DNA of 64,000 nt from Methylocapsa sp. D3K7 (GCF_029855125.1 NZ_CP123229.1:1736001-1800000); one strand, 5' to 3'. Shown: positions 46,431 to 55,965, numbered from the stretch's first letter. The notes: generated from the sequence alone by a model not told the origin. Made by a program: numbers and translations.

Positions 46431-47939
46431 CTAGGCATCGCTGCTATACTTCAAAGCAGAAACGACGTTTTTATAAACTACAGCGGGGAGGCCAAAATAA
46501 GCGGCGACAACAAGAACAACTCCGACACCAGCTGGAAATTTCATCAGCAGGCTTACAAGAGGTGACTCCGCCCAAGATGGAAGCATAAAAAATGCGGCCG
46601 GAAGGATGGTAACGATGACAAGGAGAAGCCGCATCCAATTTATATGAGCGGAGAGCATCCGCCGCGCCCCAATCAAAAGCCCAGAAGAGGTAATGGCAAA
46701 CGCGAAGAGTTGGCTCAGCCCCGCGCCTATAATACCGATTCTGGGAACCAAGAGGAAATTAAGCGCGATAGAAATCGCCGCTCCGCCGACCCACCAAACG
46801 ATTGTGTGGTGAACCCTTTTCTCGACAAGATAAACTGTATTCGCGAGATGGATGATTCCGTGAAAAAAAACGCCCGCCGCGACGAATGGAATAACAACCG
46901 CGCCGGGATGGAAAGCTGGCGCCGCAAGGAGCCGGATCATATCGCCGCCAGCAGCCGTGACGGCTAACCACACGCAAGCCAGCACCGCGATCGCCCCTTC
47001 GGTGATGCTGCCCAGAACATGCGGTCCATCGGAGGGGTGGGCTTCGAACAGCCTTGCGGCCTCGGGCGCCCAGATTGTTAAGAACGCGCCATTGACCGTC
47101 ATACCGACGATGGCGATGCTATAGCTAATCGAATAGACGCCGACGGTAGCGGCATCCTTAAAGTAAGCGAGAAACCACCGGTCCGAAGAAACCATAATCC
47201 AATAAGCCGGAGCGGTTACAATTGCAGCCAGGCCAATGCCAAGAACATGGCGCCGATCCGCCAAACCGAGACCTGACGATTGTAACAATGTGCTTACGGC
47301 TGGTAGCCCGAGAATGAGGACAGGGATAAGATAACCGACGAGTAAGGATAAAACGAGCGGAAGTTCATCGCGGCGTCCAAAATAGGCTATGCCGATGGCA
47401 ATCGCCGACGCTCCCAGGCCAGATGCAATCGTCGCAAAGAATATGGCGTGATAACGGTTATGCAACCTCGCGCGAGCCATGGCCATTGCATTCGCGACTG
47501 CAAGTATTACTCCTGAGGCGACCAGCAAGCCCGCATAAGGAGGAGCCAAAAAAGTATCGGAAATTTGCCTCCAGCATGCAACCGACAAAACCGCAGCCAA
47601 AACCGAAGCGCCCAACGCGAAGCGCCACGTCAAAGACTCGACGGCTTGGCCTGATGGTGATTTCTGCGCATGGTAAGCGCGAATATAGGAAACGTCAGCG
47701 CCTGCAAGCGCGAAAACGGAAAAAAGCGAGATCAAGGTTGTAATTATCGACGCTAAGCCATAGGCGCTTGGCGGTAGAAGATGTGTTAACACTGGCAGGA
47801 CAATCAGTGATAACACGCGAACGAAGATATTGGCTGATGTCAGCTGAGCTGCGCCAGAGGCTACGCGCCGGATCAACGTCAAACTCTGCTCCCCTTTTGT
47901 CTGTTCGCGGTGCGGTGGCGTAGCAGACAGTTCGATCAT
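46431..47939 (-). CDS. Wzx-type polysaccharide flippase
   Basis: A 502-residue MOP-superfamily membrane protein with about 12-14 helices. The N-terminal pattern RVASGAAQLTSANIFVRVLS followed by LIVLPVLTHLLPPSAYGLAS is typical of Wzx/PST proteins. It would flip undecaprenyl-linked repeat units across the inner membrane for the polymerase. It is upstream of the secreted protein and glycosyltransferases on the same strand. Confidence 0.9.
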   Translation of the reverse strand: MIELSATPPHREQTKGEQSLTLIRRVASGAAQLTSANIFVRVLSLIVLPVLTHLLPPSAYGLASIITTLISLFSVFALAGADVSYIRAYHAQKSPSGQAVESLTWRFALGASVLAAVLSVACWRQISDTFLAPPYAGLLVASGVILAVANAMAMARARLHNRYHAIFFATIASGLGASAIAIGIAYFGRRDELPLVLSLLVGYLIPVLILGLPAVSTLLQSSGLGLADRRHVLGIGLAAIVTAPAYWIMVSSDRWFLAYFKDAATVGVYSISYSIAIVGMTVNGAFLTIWAPEAARLFEAHPSDGPHVLGSITEGAIAVLACVWLAVTAAGGDMIRLLAAPAFHPGAVVIPFVAAGVFFHGIIHLANTVYLVEKRVHHTIVWWVGGAAISIALNFLLVPRIGIIGAGLSQLFAFAITSSGLLIGARRMLSAHINWMRLLLVIVTILPAAFFMLPSWAESPLVSLLMKFPAGVGVVLVVAAYFGLPAVVYKNVVSALKYSSDA

Positions 47940-48193
47940 GGCACCGGACTTCGCTCAACAATGATGTCGCGCATTTGCCCGGGAAGAGACCCTGCGGAAG
48001 ACCGTTACAGAAGAGCACTGCAAATGACCTCAACTTTAATGGCGTGAAGAAATGGAGCTAGTAGGAACACGGCTGTCGATTGATAGCATAGAGCCGCTTA
48101 CCCACCACCCTGTTCCACATCCAAATCGGGTAATTCCATTGGCCATTTTACGTTTCGCAAAGCCATGAGACTGAAATTCGATCTGTGAGACAT
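47940..48193. other. Intergenic stretch upstream of the flippase
   Basis: About 250 bp with no supported gene, between the flippase start and a nucleotide-sugar dehydrogenase relic. It may hold a promoter for the downstream exopolysaccharide genes. None could be named. Confidence 0.3.
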
Positions 48194-48352
48194 CCAGCCG
48201 ATTTTCTGCGCGTGGTGCCTGACGTCGTTCGTATCGAAGCCGAACTTTTGAAAAATGATGGCGAGATCGTTCATCAGCACAAAATTAAAGCCCCGCCGCA
48301 TGTTCTCGATCACCTTTACTGCTTCTGCGACTTTGATCGATGCCGCTTTATA
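48194..48352 (-). pseudogene. Nucleotide-sugar dehydrogenase fragment
   Basis: About 53 codons on the minus strand match the central helix region of UDP/GDP-sugar dehydrogenases (WbpA/WecC type): [20 protein letters not shown] and [20 protein letters not shown]. The NAD-binding and UDP-binding domains are missing on both sides. It is a relic, indicating that an acidic or amino-sugar pathway gene once stood here. Confidence 0.7.
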
Positions 48353-48578
48353 GGTGCCTCGACGTGCGATAATGCCCCTCAGCGGGCAGCTCATCGGATT
48401 CGTGCCGTCTCCTTACCGTTCGTGCAAGCCTTAAGCAGCAAAGCTCGGCACAATTTATGACGCCCGTCATCGCTGCCAAAAGCCGCCGAGGTCAAGAAAT
48501 CCATTTGGCCACGCTACCGCACTTCGGGTGACTCATGTTGCGAGCCCCGTTCCAAATTTCCGTGAAGGCCAAACTGCC

Positions 48579-49232
48579 TTAGACCGCCAATTCGACCGAA
48601 GACCGGGGGAGCCTCACACGAACCCCCCCGCCCATAATCTCAAGCAGAACTTCAACGCGGCCAGTATCGTTCAGCTTACGAAGAATCCCCAACGTTTGGG
48701 CAAAAGGTCCGGCGATGAGGCGAACCTTTTGACCAGGCTCAAGAGACTCGAAGAACCGGAGCCTTCCCGCCGTATCAGCCGACTGGATCAGCGTTTCAAC
48801 GATCCCCTGTCGCACCGGAACCGGCCGATCGTCCATCATAAACAAATTCGTGACTCCCGTCGTGCTGGCGACGCTGCGCCAGCGATCGCGCTCGAGGTTC
48901 AGCGCGACAAAGAGATAACGCGGGAACATCGGTGCAATGACATCGCGCATCTTGCGCGCATGACGCACCGTTTTCACATAGCGCGGGAGGAACGAACGAA
49001 AACCTTGCCGCCCAAGATGCGTTTTTGCGATCGCTTCCCGGTATGGCGCTGTGTAGGCGAGAAACCACCTTTCGCCCGGAAAGAGGGTTAAATTTTCTGC
49101 CTCGCTGCTAAGGGCGCCATCGCACCCACAAACTCTGTTTGGAATGTTAAAATCCACCTTGTGGGTCTGCGACGGATGAACTGGTGAGGTTCCCAATTCA
49201 TAATCCGTCACCTTTGACGAGGTTTTGGGCAT
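48579..49232 (-). CDS. NusG-like transcription antiterminator (RfaH/LoaP type)
   Basis: A 217-residue NusG paralogue. The NGN domain starts at about residue 52 (RWFLAYTAPYREAIAKTHLG, then FLPRYVKTVRH and APMFPRYLFVALNL). A KOW domain follows at about 165-195 (LEPGQKVRLIAGPFAQTLGI). There is an unusual ~50-residue N-terminal extension. Specialised NusG proteins encoded in polysaccharide operons help RNA polymerase read long clusters. It starts 1 bp after the sugar transferase stop (TGAGATG). Confidence 0.9.
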   Translation of the reverse strand: MPKTSSKVTDYELGTSPVHPSQTHKVDFNIPNRVCGCDGALSSEAENLTLFPGERWFLAYTAPYREAIAKTHLGRQGFRSFLPRYVKTVRHARKMRDVIAPMFPRYLFVALNLERDRWRSVASTTGVTNLFMMDDRPVPVRQGIVETLIQSADTAGRLRFFESLEPGQKVRLIAGPFAQTLGILRKLNDTGRVEVLLEIMGGGVRVRLPRSSVELAV

Positions 49233-49233
49233 C

Positions 49234-50796
49234 TCAACCCTTCACCCGACCGCGCGAACGAGACCTTTGAGGCCCCAAAGCAAGTTCTGTTTCAAGCGAG
49301 GCAAGCGAACCAAGATTCGGTTTGGCCGGGCCAGACCTGAGCGTCCGCTCAACAAGTTTTAGCCGAGCCCAGTCACCCGTAATCAAGACCTTGGCGGTTT
49401 TTGCCAGGATCTTCACATCTAGCCAAAACGAAGCATTGTGAATGTAATATTCATCTAGGGCACTCTTTTCTTCTGGAGTGATAAGATTTCCTCCGTGGAC
49501 CTGAGCCCAACCGGATATCCCGGGCCGTACGGCAAGTCGTATCCCAACGCTCGGAGGCTGATCGATTGGGAGCAGCGGACGCGGCCCTATGATCGACATC
49601 TCTCCACGCAAGACATTCAGGAGCTGTGGAATCTCGTCCAGCCGTGTGCGCCGTAAGAAACAGCCCAGACGCGAAATTCTCTCCTGTTCATCCGGAGGCG
49701 CGCCATGACCTTCACCTGGAGCCAACAGCGTCCGAAATTTGAAAAGAAAAAATGCCGCACCGCTTTGTCCCACCCGCCGTTGCCAAAAGATAACCGGCGA
49801 ACCAATCCCCAGGCGCACCGAAAGGCCAACCACGACCATGACCGGGATAAGGATGACCAACAGTATGCTCGCGACACTTACATCAATGGTGCGCTTGAGC
49901 TTCCAATATGTGCGCCTCTGAGCGAGTATGAAGTCCGCCTCGGCGGAATTCTTGAAGGGAAGTGCCGCAGCACGCAAGGTGTGAGCCGCCGGTCCATCGG
50001 CCATGTGCTGGACGATCCCACCCCGTTCTGTGAGAAACTCGACTTCCATCGAGGCATCAGATTTGAGGCAGTCCCACGTTGCTTGGGAAAGCTCTGAGCG
50101 GTCTGCCGCGACGACAATCCGGCGAATCTCGATCCCATGAATTCTGTATTCGTGAATAATGGTGAGGAGTTCTTCCGGGGACCCGATAACTCGCCGACCA
50201 TTGAGGATTCGATTGCGCAGGCTCGGGTTGGCATCGAGAATGGCCATGACATTCCCCGCCGAAAACGTATCGATGATGCGAATATAGAAACTCGCAGCGC
50301 GATTGGCCCCCAGGACAAGTATATTTTCGACATCCCTCGAACGCGCGCTCTGGAGCTTAGACTCCCCGCGTTGCTTCAGCCTGCCCCGAATCAAACCAGA
50401 CATGAGCAGAAGAGACCCAAAAACAAAGAACGTTAAGACGGGAACCGATCTTGGGATTCCATCAAGCCGAGTGATCGAAAATGCTACGATTGTCGTGAGT
50501 GCACTGGTGAGAAAAGCGCATCGGAAAACGGATAGTAAGTCAGGTATTGAAACGTTCAATAAAATTATATTACAAATATTCGATGTAAGCAGGACAGATA
50601 TGCCAATTACAAAAGCAATACCACAGAAAAAAGAGGCCTGCCATATCAATTCTGGCTCAAAAAAACGTGTATCGCGCAGCATCAAAGCGAACCACGGTGC
50701 GGCTAACGCACAGCATACTTCCGGGAGAGTAACATAGTATCGCCGTTTCGCGCGGGATGCTGGAACAAATGGGATCATGTCTTTGGTAGTAGACAT
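49234..50796 (-). CDS. Polyprenyl-phosphate sugar phosphotransferase (priming enzyme)
   Basis: A 520-residue WbaP/ExoY-family protein with four or five N-terminal helices, a CoA-binding-like Rossmann region (ENILVLGANRAASFYIRII) and the C-terminal catalytic domain (KRTIDVSVASILLVILIPVM, FKFRTL, RLGCFLRRTRLDEIPQLLNV, GEMSIIGPRPLL, RPGISGWAQVHGG). It transfers a sugar-1-phosphate to undecaprenyl phosphate, the first step of repeat assembly. ATG 50796 was chosen; the frame is open to 50862. Confidence 0.92.
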   Translation of the reverse strand: MSTTKDMIPFVPASRAKRRYYVTLPEVCCALAAPWFALMLRDTRFFEPELIWQASFFCGIAFVIGISVLLTSNICNIILLNVSIPDLLSVFRCAFLTSALTTIVAFSITRLDGIPRSVPVLTFFVFGSLLLMSGLIRGRLKQRGESKLQSARSRDVENILVLGANRAASFYIRIIDTFSAGNVMAILDANPSLRNRILNGRRVIGSPEELLTIIHEYRIHGIEIRRIVVAADRSELSQATWDCLKSDASMEVEFLTERGGIVQHMADGPAAHTLRAAALPFKNSAEADFILAQRRTYWKLKRTIDVSVASILLVILIPVMVVVGLSVRLGIGSPVIFWQRRVGQSGAAFFLFKFRTLLAPGEGHGAPPDEQERISRLGCFLRRTRLDEIPQLLNVLRGEMSIIGPRPLLPIDQPPSVGIRLAVRPGISGWAQVHGGNLITPEEKSALDEYYIHNASFWLDVKILAKTAKVLITGDWARLKLVERTLRSGPAKPNLGSLASLETELALGPQRSRSRGRVKG

Positions 50797-50862
50797 AAGC
50801 AACATTCGCTTTGAAGCGTAACCTGAACACTTAGCAGGCACTAGGAATTTATCACTTATCAC

Positions 50863-51254
50863 TATCCCAGATCCATTATGGATACAATATGATTTTTATC
50901 AGATACCAATCAATATTAATCACATACCCTACCTGTAGCGTGGCACGAGCAAGCATTCTTGCAGAAACGCGAGTAATGGCGGATTGGAACGCGCGGCGTC
51001 GAGAATGGCTGAAGTCGATCGTTAAGATACCGGGGCTCAAGAAGCGGCGGCAGAACCTCAAATTTTTGGGTTTTTCCGTAGACTGCTAGGCCGATAATGC
51101 TATCGTCAAATATATTGACGGCTTGCATAATACAGTCCGCATGCATTCAACCCTCAGCTACAAAAGTCCTATGAGGTTCGAGGAGAATGTATGGTGAGAT
51201 CCTATGGCTCTCCACCAATCAAAGGACAGTCTCAAATATTCTGACGACCGAAAG
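50863..51254. other. Intergenic stretch before the exopolysaccharide operon
   Basis: About 390 bp between the priming enzyme (minus) and the sensor kinase 3' end (minus). The part next to the priming enzyme is AT-rich and is the likely site of the main exopolysaccharide promoter. A short plus-strand frame (50889-51089) has no recognisable domain. No hairpin or promoter is assigned. Confidence 0.35.
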
Positions 51255-52649
51255 TCAAGACTCATTTTCTTCTTGCTCTGGCAGGGGAAGTATAACCTCA
51301 ATCCTCGTGCCGCTGCCTTGACGATCTTGGACCAAGAAGCTTCCTTCAAGGGCTTGAACCCGTTCGCTCATGCCAAGAAGGCCTGAGCCGCGCCCGCGCT
51401 GTTGCGGCATTCCGATGCCATCATCCTCGATGATGATGTGGAGGACCGAGTGGCCAAGATCGCGATCGCTTGTTTCCGGTTCAGGCGTATTTTCGAAGGC
51501 TAGCCGAACTCTCGCCTGGCTTGCCGAAGCATGCCGAAAAATATTCGTCAAGGATTCCTGGATTACGCGATAGGCGGTGAGGCCAACTGCTTCGCCGACC
51601 GAGCTAAGATCACGGGGCGTCTCAAGGGTCAGGATAAGATTAGGACGCGCACCTTGCCAATTCGCGATGAGCCCTTGCAAGGCCGCTCCAAGTCCGAGCT
51701 CGGCGAGCTCCGGCGGCCGCAATTGATCGAGCATTCGGCGGATGAGATCCTGCAACGCTTTTCCGGCCGCGTTCAATTCCTCGCAAGTTTTTCGTAGGCA
51801 AGTGCGGTCACCTTCGGGCGCGGCGACGGCGTTCATCAAGGTCGCAGCACCTGCACGGATTGAAAAAAGGCAAGGCCCCGCCTCATCGTGAAGGTCGCGG
51901 GCAATCTGCCGGCGTTCATCATCCTGCACTTTGATGAGCTGTTCCATCAAGGCAAGCTTCTCATTTCGAACCCGCTCGAGCGTTGTAGCGAGCGAATTGA
52001 GCCGAGAAGAAATATTGCGGAATTCCGCCGCGCCCTTGAGTTCAAGGCGGACATGGCTTCTTCCCGCCTCAAGCTCGGCAAGCCCACGCGCCAAAGCGTC
52101 GAAGGGACGCAGCGAAAAACGCACCAAAACCAGAACGCCGATCAAAATCACGAGTGTCGCCACGAAACTCGTCGCCGCCAGCGACTCAATATCCGACCAG
52201 ACTTCTGCAACTTCATCGACTGGATTTGATGCAATGGCGATATAGCCATATTGGACGGCGTTGATCTTCGCTGGAATGATGGTGACTTTTGGCGCCGGTG
52301 CGACAAAGGAGACGAACCAATCCGGGATCCCCTTTTCCCGCTCCGAGCGCACTCTGGCAGTCGCAAGCGGCGTAGGGTCGTCACTCGGCAATATCTCGAT
52401 CTCGAGATGGCGGGAATTTCTCAAATCTTCGAAGAGGTGATGCAGCGAGGGCAGCGGGTCCTTGCTTTCTTGTAGGCTTGCCAGTGAGGTCCCGACGAGT
52501 TCGTGCGCCAGAATATCGATGCTGTTGGCCTCTGCCCGGACCCGCGGCCCGGCATGGTTCACCAGGATCGCAATATTTAAAAGTAAAATCGTCAGCAAGA
52601 CGATTCCAATCAGCCAACTCAATTTTGCTTTTAGAGAAAGGACGCGCAT
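51255..52649 (-). CDS. Sensor histidine kinase, NarL/LytS-type (HisKA_3)
   Basis: A 464-residue membrane kinase: helix 1 (about 10-31), a periplasmic sensor of about 125 residues, helix 2 (158-180), HAMP (about 180-232), a HisKA_3 domain with RQIARDLHDEAGPCLFSIRA (phosphorylated His254) and an HATPase domain (LTAYRVIQESLTNIFRHASA, IIIEDDGIGMP, GSGLLGMSERVQAL). The partner response regulator should be of the LuxR/NarL class but is not adjacent. It follows the trypsin-like gene by 67 bp and is divergent from mxaF, so control of methanol oxidation is plausible but unproven. Confidence 0.9.
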   Translation of the reverse strand: MRVLSLKAKLSWLIGIVLLTILLLNIAILVNHAGPRVRAEANSIDILAHELVGTSLASLQESKDPLPSLHHLFEDLRNSRHLEIEILPSDDPTPLATARVRSEREKGIPDWFVSFVAPAPKVTIIPAKINAVQYGYIAIASNPVDEVAEVWSDIESLAATSFVATLVILIGVLVLVRFSLRPFDALARGLAELEAGRSHVRLELKGAAEFRNISSRLNSLATTLERVRNEKLALMEQLIKVQDDERRQIARDLHDEAGPCLFSIRAGAATLMNAVAAPEGDRTCLRKTCEELNAAGKALQDLIRRMLDQLRPPELAELGLGAALQGLIANWQGARPNLILTLETPRDLSSVGEAVGLTAYRVIQESLTNIFRHASASQARVRLAFENTPEPETSDRDLGHSVLHIIIEDDGIGMPQQRGRGSGLLGMSERVQALEGSFLVQDRQGSGTRIEVILPLPEQEENES

Positions 52650-52716
52650 GTCGGCAGCTCGCTTTAGGAGTCGTGCATGGCCTTGCTTGTGCTCTATGAC
52701 GAGAATCTCGCAAGCA

Positions 52717-53586
52717 TCAAAAGTGGTTGACGCAATGCGGACCCAAAACATTCTGCTTAATGGCGGCGAGCAGCTTGCCCTCGAAGAGAAAGGCCGACCC
52801 ATAGTGCGTCTCAATATTGAAAGGGCGCCGCGCGTTCATATCGAGCGAGGCGCTATGCATGGCTATGAGCTGACCTTCGGTTGTGAAAAGCCCTGAGCCG
52901 GAGCCGCCATAGCCGTCGTTGCAGTCATGCCTTGCCTGTCGGATCCCATCTTCCGATGGATCATCGATTTGCCGGAGCATACAGGATTCGATACTGGTCG
53001 CCGGTCGAAAATTGGTGTGGCCGGCCGGCGACACCATCTTCACCAGCAAGGAGAGTGGCCAGGTGGCGAGTTTGGGAGCGTCCGGGATGGGCTGCGGCGT
53101 GATCTTCTCGCTCACAGGCCGCTTGAGCTGGAGGAGCGCCCAATCATCGGTGATATGTAAAGCGTGGCTTGCTTTGTCGATGCCAAGGCAAAGGCTCTGT
53201 GGATCGAATTCGACGCCCTCGTCGCCAATCTGAAAAAAGCAGTCGCTGACGGGCCGCGTTTGATCAAGATTACGATCCATGAAATTGTGCGCGTTCAAGA
53301 CCACGAGTTGGCGAGATCCGATCAGCCAAGCGGCGGCGGCGCGCTCAAGCGTCCCTTCTCCTGTTCGACAGAAGAGAACACCGGCACCCGGATATTGACG
53401 ATAATCCTCTTCCATCATCAATCTTCGCGCATCGCGGGGATAAAGCGCAACCTGTGTGATATCGTTCGTCTTCTGCTCAAGTAGAACCGTACCCACCGCA
53501 ATCAAGAGAAGTAAAACGGTGGTGCCTGCCATAAGTCTATGGCTGTGCGCGGTGGAGACGCTTGGGGTCTTGGCAGGAGCCCGCAT
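52717..53586 (-). CDS. Membrane-anchored trypsin-like protein, divergent from mxaF
   Basis: A 289-residue protein with an N-terminal helix (about residues 18-36) and a trypsin-like periplasmic domain. The triad appears as His100 (VLNAHNF), Asp148 (ITDDWALLQL) and Ser229 (YGGSGSGLF). Cysteine pairs are typical of secreted proteases. The serine motif GGSGSG differs a little from the usual GDSGGP. ATG 53586 gives a proper signal anchor; the frame opens at 53679. It is in one operon with the sensor kinase and shares its upstream region with mxaF. Confidence 0.8.
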   Translation of the reverse strand: MRAPAKTPSVSTAHSHRLMAGTTVLLLLIAVGTVLLEQKTNDITQVALYPRDARRLMMEEDYRQYPGAGVLFCRTGEGTLERAAAAWLIGSRQLVVLNAHNFMDRNLDQTRPVSDCFFQIGDEGVEFDPQSLCLGIDKASHALHITDDWALLQLKRPVSEKITPQPIPDAPKLATWPLSLLVKMVSPAGHTNFRPATSIESCMLRQIDDPSEDGIRQARHDCNDGYGGSGSGLFTTEGQLIAMHSASLDMNARRPFNIETHYGSAFLFEGKLLAAIKQNVLGPHCVNHF

Positions 53587-53760
53587 CGCATTCTCCAATA
53601 CCGGCTTTGAGCCTGTCCGAACAAAGGGGTCGAAAGTCAGAGCCATTCTCCCAGGGGCGGCACAAACATGGCTTTTCAATCCTCCTCCAACGTTTCGCAG
53701 CGGTCGTGCCCTTTTTGATCTTTTGGGCCGTTATCTAAGGGACATGGCTGATGTTGCACT

Positions 53761-53787
53761 GATCTGCAAGCCTGCATGATGCAGATC
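53761..53787. promoter_or_regulatory. Inverted repeat in the mxaF control region
   Basis: GATCTGCA (53761-53768) and TGCAGATC (53780-53787) are perfect 8-bp arms separated by 11 bp, about one helical turn plus. This layout is typical of a dimeric regulator site. It lies 174 bp upstream of the trypsin-like gene and 287 bp upstream of mxaF, so it could serve either. Confidence 0.4.
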
Positions 53788-53854
53788 TGATGGTAAGGAA
53801 GTTTCGGCACTGAACTTACCAATTGTTCCCGAAATGCCTTTCCCACAAATCATG

Positions 53855-53884
53855 GAGACAGAATGAAGCGCACAAACTTATATG
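53855..53884 (+). promoter_or_regulatory. Candidate mxaF promoter
   Basis: GAGACA (53855-53860), a 17-nt spacer and TTATAT (53878-53883). The -35 box is close to AAGACA described for Methylobacterium mxaF promoters. It would give a leader of about 180 nt, near the long mxaF leader described in that genus. Without mapping this remains a candidate. Confidence 0.35.
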
Positions 53885-53931
53885 CCTGGCAACCGAGGTG
53901 TCGCACGAAACTCATCGGGTCGCTTTTGTGA
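53863..53931 (+). other. 22-codon frame in the mxaF leader region
   Basis: A short frame with a fair ribosome site (GGAG 6 nt upstream of ATG) starts MKRTNLYAWQP and ends at TGA 53929-53931. It overlaps the candidate promoter, so it cannot be fully within a transcript starting there. It lacks the Glu/Tyr pair of PqqA. Probably chance; recorded because it lies ahead of mxaF. Confidence 0.15.
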
Positions 53932-54073
53932 CTTAAGAGCGACGATGGCCATGATTTGAATGGCGTTCGAATAGGATGGCGTCACGCGTAATCGCGATCC
54001 TTCAACACGAGAAATAATTGAGGCGGTGCCGGAATGCCGAAGAGCGCCGGACGCCGCACCGGGAGGTTCCATC

Positions 54074-55951
54074 ATGAAGAAGCTTCTAAATTCAGTCTCT
54101 CTTCTCGCCGTGCTTGCGGTTGCGCCGTTGGGTCTTTCCATCGCCGCTAGTGCCAACGACGAGCTCGATCGTTTGTCGAAAAGCGAAGAGAACTGGGTGA
54201 TGCCAGGCAAGAACTATCATTCGAACAATTACAGCACGCTGACCCAGATCACGGCGGCGAATGTCAAGGAGCTGCGGCCGGCTTGGAGCTTTTCGACTGG
54301 CGTATTGAACGGTCATGAAGGGGCACCGCTCGTCGTGAACGGCAAGATGTATATCCACACCTCTTTCCCTAACTACACATTCGCGCTCAACCTCGATGAT
54401 CCGACGCGCATCCTGTGGCAGGATAAGCCGAAGCAGAATCCAGCCGCCCGCGCGGTTGCCTGCTGCGATCTCGTCAACCGTGGTCTCGCTTATTGGCCGG
54501 GCAATGGCATCACGCCGCCCTTGATACTCAAGACGCTTCTCGATGGCCATGTCGTAGCACTCAATGCGAACACTGGTGAAACGGTCTGGAAGGTCGAGAA
54601 TTCGGATATTCGTGTCGGTTCGACCCTGACCATCGCGCCCTATGTAGTGAAGGACTATGTCATCGTCGGCTCCTCAGGCGCCGAGCTTGGCGTGCGCGGC
54701 TATGTGACGGCTTATGATGTGCGAACGGGCGAGCAGAAATGGCGCGCCTATGCGACCGGGCCGGACGAGGATCTGCTTCTCGCCTCCGACTTCAACATCA
54801 AGAACCCGCATTACGGCCAGAAGGGCCTCGGCCTGGCAACTTGGGAAGGCGACGCCTGGAAGATCGGCGGCGGCACCAATTGGGGCTGGTATGCCTATGA
54901 TCCGGATACCAATCTGATCTATTTCGGCACCGGCAATCCGGCGCCCTGGAACGAGACGATGCGTCCCGGCGACAATAAATGGACGATGACCATTTTCGGC
55001 CGCGACGCCGATACGGGACAAGCAAAATTTGGCTATCAGAAAACTCCGCATGACGAATGGGATTTTGCCGGCGTCAATTTCATGACCCTCACCGAGCAGA
55101 AGGATAAGACAGGCAAGGATCGCAAGCTTCTGACCCATCCGGACCGCAACGGCATCGTCTATACGCTCGATCGCACCAATGGCGATCTCGTCTCGGCCGA
55201 TAAGATCGATGACACGGTCAATGTGTTCAAGACGGTCGATATTGCGAGCGGCCTGCCGGTGCGCGATCCTGAATATGGCACGCGGATGGATCATCTCGGC
55301 AAGGACATTTGTCCCTCGGCCATGGGTTACCACAATCAGGGGCACGATTCCTACGACCCGACGAAGCAGCTCTTCTTCCTCGGCGTCAACCATATCTGCA
55401 TGGATTGGGAGCCGTTCATGCTGCCCTATCGAGCCGGCCAATTCTTCGTCGGCGCGACGCTTAATATGTTCCCGGGTCCGAAGGGCAATCGCCAGGCAGG
55501 CGAAGGGCTTGGCCAGATCAAGGCCTATAATTCGATCACCGGCCAGTTCAAATGGGGGAAGATGGAGCGCTTTGCTGTGTGGGGCGGCACGACCGCGACA
55601 GCCGGCAATATCGTGTTCTATGGAACGCTCGACGGCTTCATCAAGGCCCGCAACAGCGACACTGGCGAGCTTCTCTGGAAGTTCAAGCTGCCATCGGGCG
55701 TCATCGGCTATCCGATCGTTTATGAACACAATGGGATCGAATATGTCGCGATCATGTATGGCGTCGGCGGCTGGCCGGGTGTCGGGCTTGTCTTCGACCT
55801 GCAAGATCCGACCGCCGGGCTTGGCGCGGTCGGCGCCTTCAAACAGCTCGCCAATTATACCCAGATGGGTGGCGGCGTGATGGTGTTCTCGCTCAATGGC
55901 AACGGACCTTACGAAGATTTGAGCGTCGGCGAATATAAGGCCGCGAACTAA
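54074..55951 (+). CDS. mxaF: Methanol dehydrogenase large subunit MxaF (Ca/PQQ)
   Basis: A 625-residue periplasmic PQQ enzyme oxidising methanol to formaldehyde. Signal peptide 1-27 (ends AASA, mature start [10 protein letters not shown]). Key residues by position: the vicinal disulfide Cys130-Cys131 (AVACCDLV), calcium ligands Glu204 and Asn288, Trp270 stacking on PQQ, and catalytic Asp330 (PHDEWDFAG). Ala332 stands where lanthanide XoxF enzymes have Asp, so this is the calcium type. GGGAGG at 54060-54065 precedes the ATG. First gene of the mxa operon. Confidence 0.97.
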   Translation: MKKLLNSVSLLAVLAVAPLGLSIAASANDELDRLSKSEENWVMPGKNYHSNNYSTLTQITAANVKELRPAWSFSTGVLNGHEGAPLVVNGKMYIHTSFPNYTFALNLDDPTRILWQDKPKQNPAARAVACCDLVNRGLAYWPGNGITPPLILKTLLDGHVVALNANTGETVWKVENSDIRVGSTLTIAPYVVKDYVIVGSSGAELGVRGYVTAYDVRTGEQKWRAYATGPDEDLLLASDFNIKNPHYGQKGLGLATWEGDAWKIGGGTNWGWYAYDPDTNLIYFGTGNPAPWNETMRPGDNKWTMTIFGRDADTGQAKFGYQKTPHDEWDFAGVNFMTLTEQKDKTGKDRKLLTHPDRNGIVYTLDRTNGDLVSADKIDDTVNVFKTVDIASGLPVRDPEYGTRMDHLGKDICPSAMGYHNQGHDSYDPTKQLFFLGVNHICMDWEPFMLPYRAGQFFVGATLNMFPGPKGNRQAGEGLGQIKAYNSITGQFKWGKMERFAVWGGTTATAGNIVFYGTLDGFIKARNSDTGELLWKFKLPSGVIGYPIVYEHNGIEYVAIMYGVGGWPGVGLVFDLQDPTAGLGAVGAFKQLANYTQMGGGVMVFSLNGNGPYEDLSVGEYKAAN

Positions 55952-55965
55952 ACCTCTTTTGAGAC

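Noticed and set aside
53863..53931. PqqA-like precursor peptide upstream of mxaF
   Set aside because: The 22-residue peptide lacks the Glu-x3-Tyr pair needed for PQQ synthesis.
54074..55951. Identification as lanthanide-dependent XoxF
   Set aside because: The residue two after the catalytic Asp is Ala, not Asp, and mxaI, mxaA, mxaC, mxaK, mxaL and mxaD are present, so it is MxaF.
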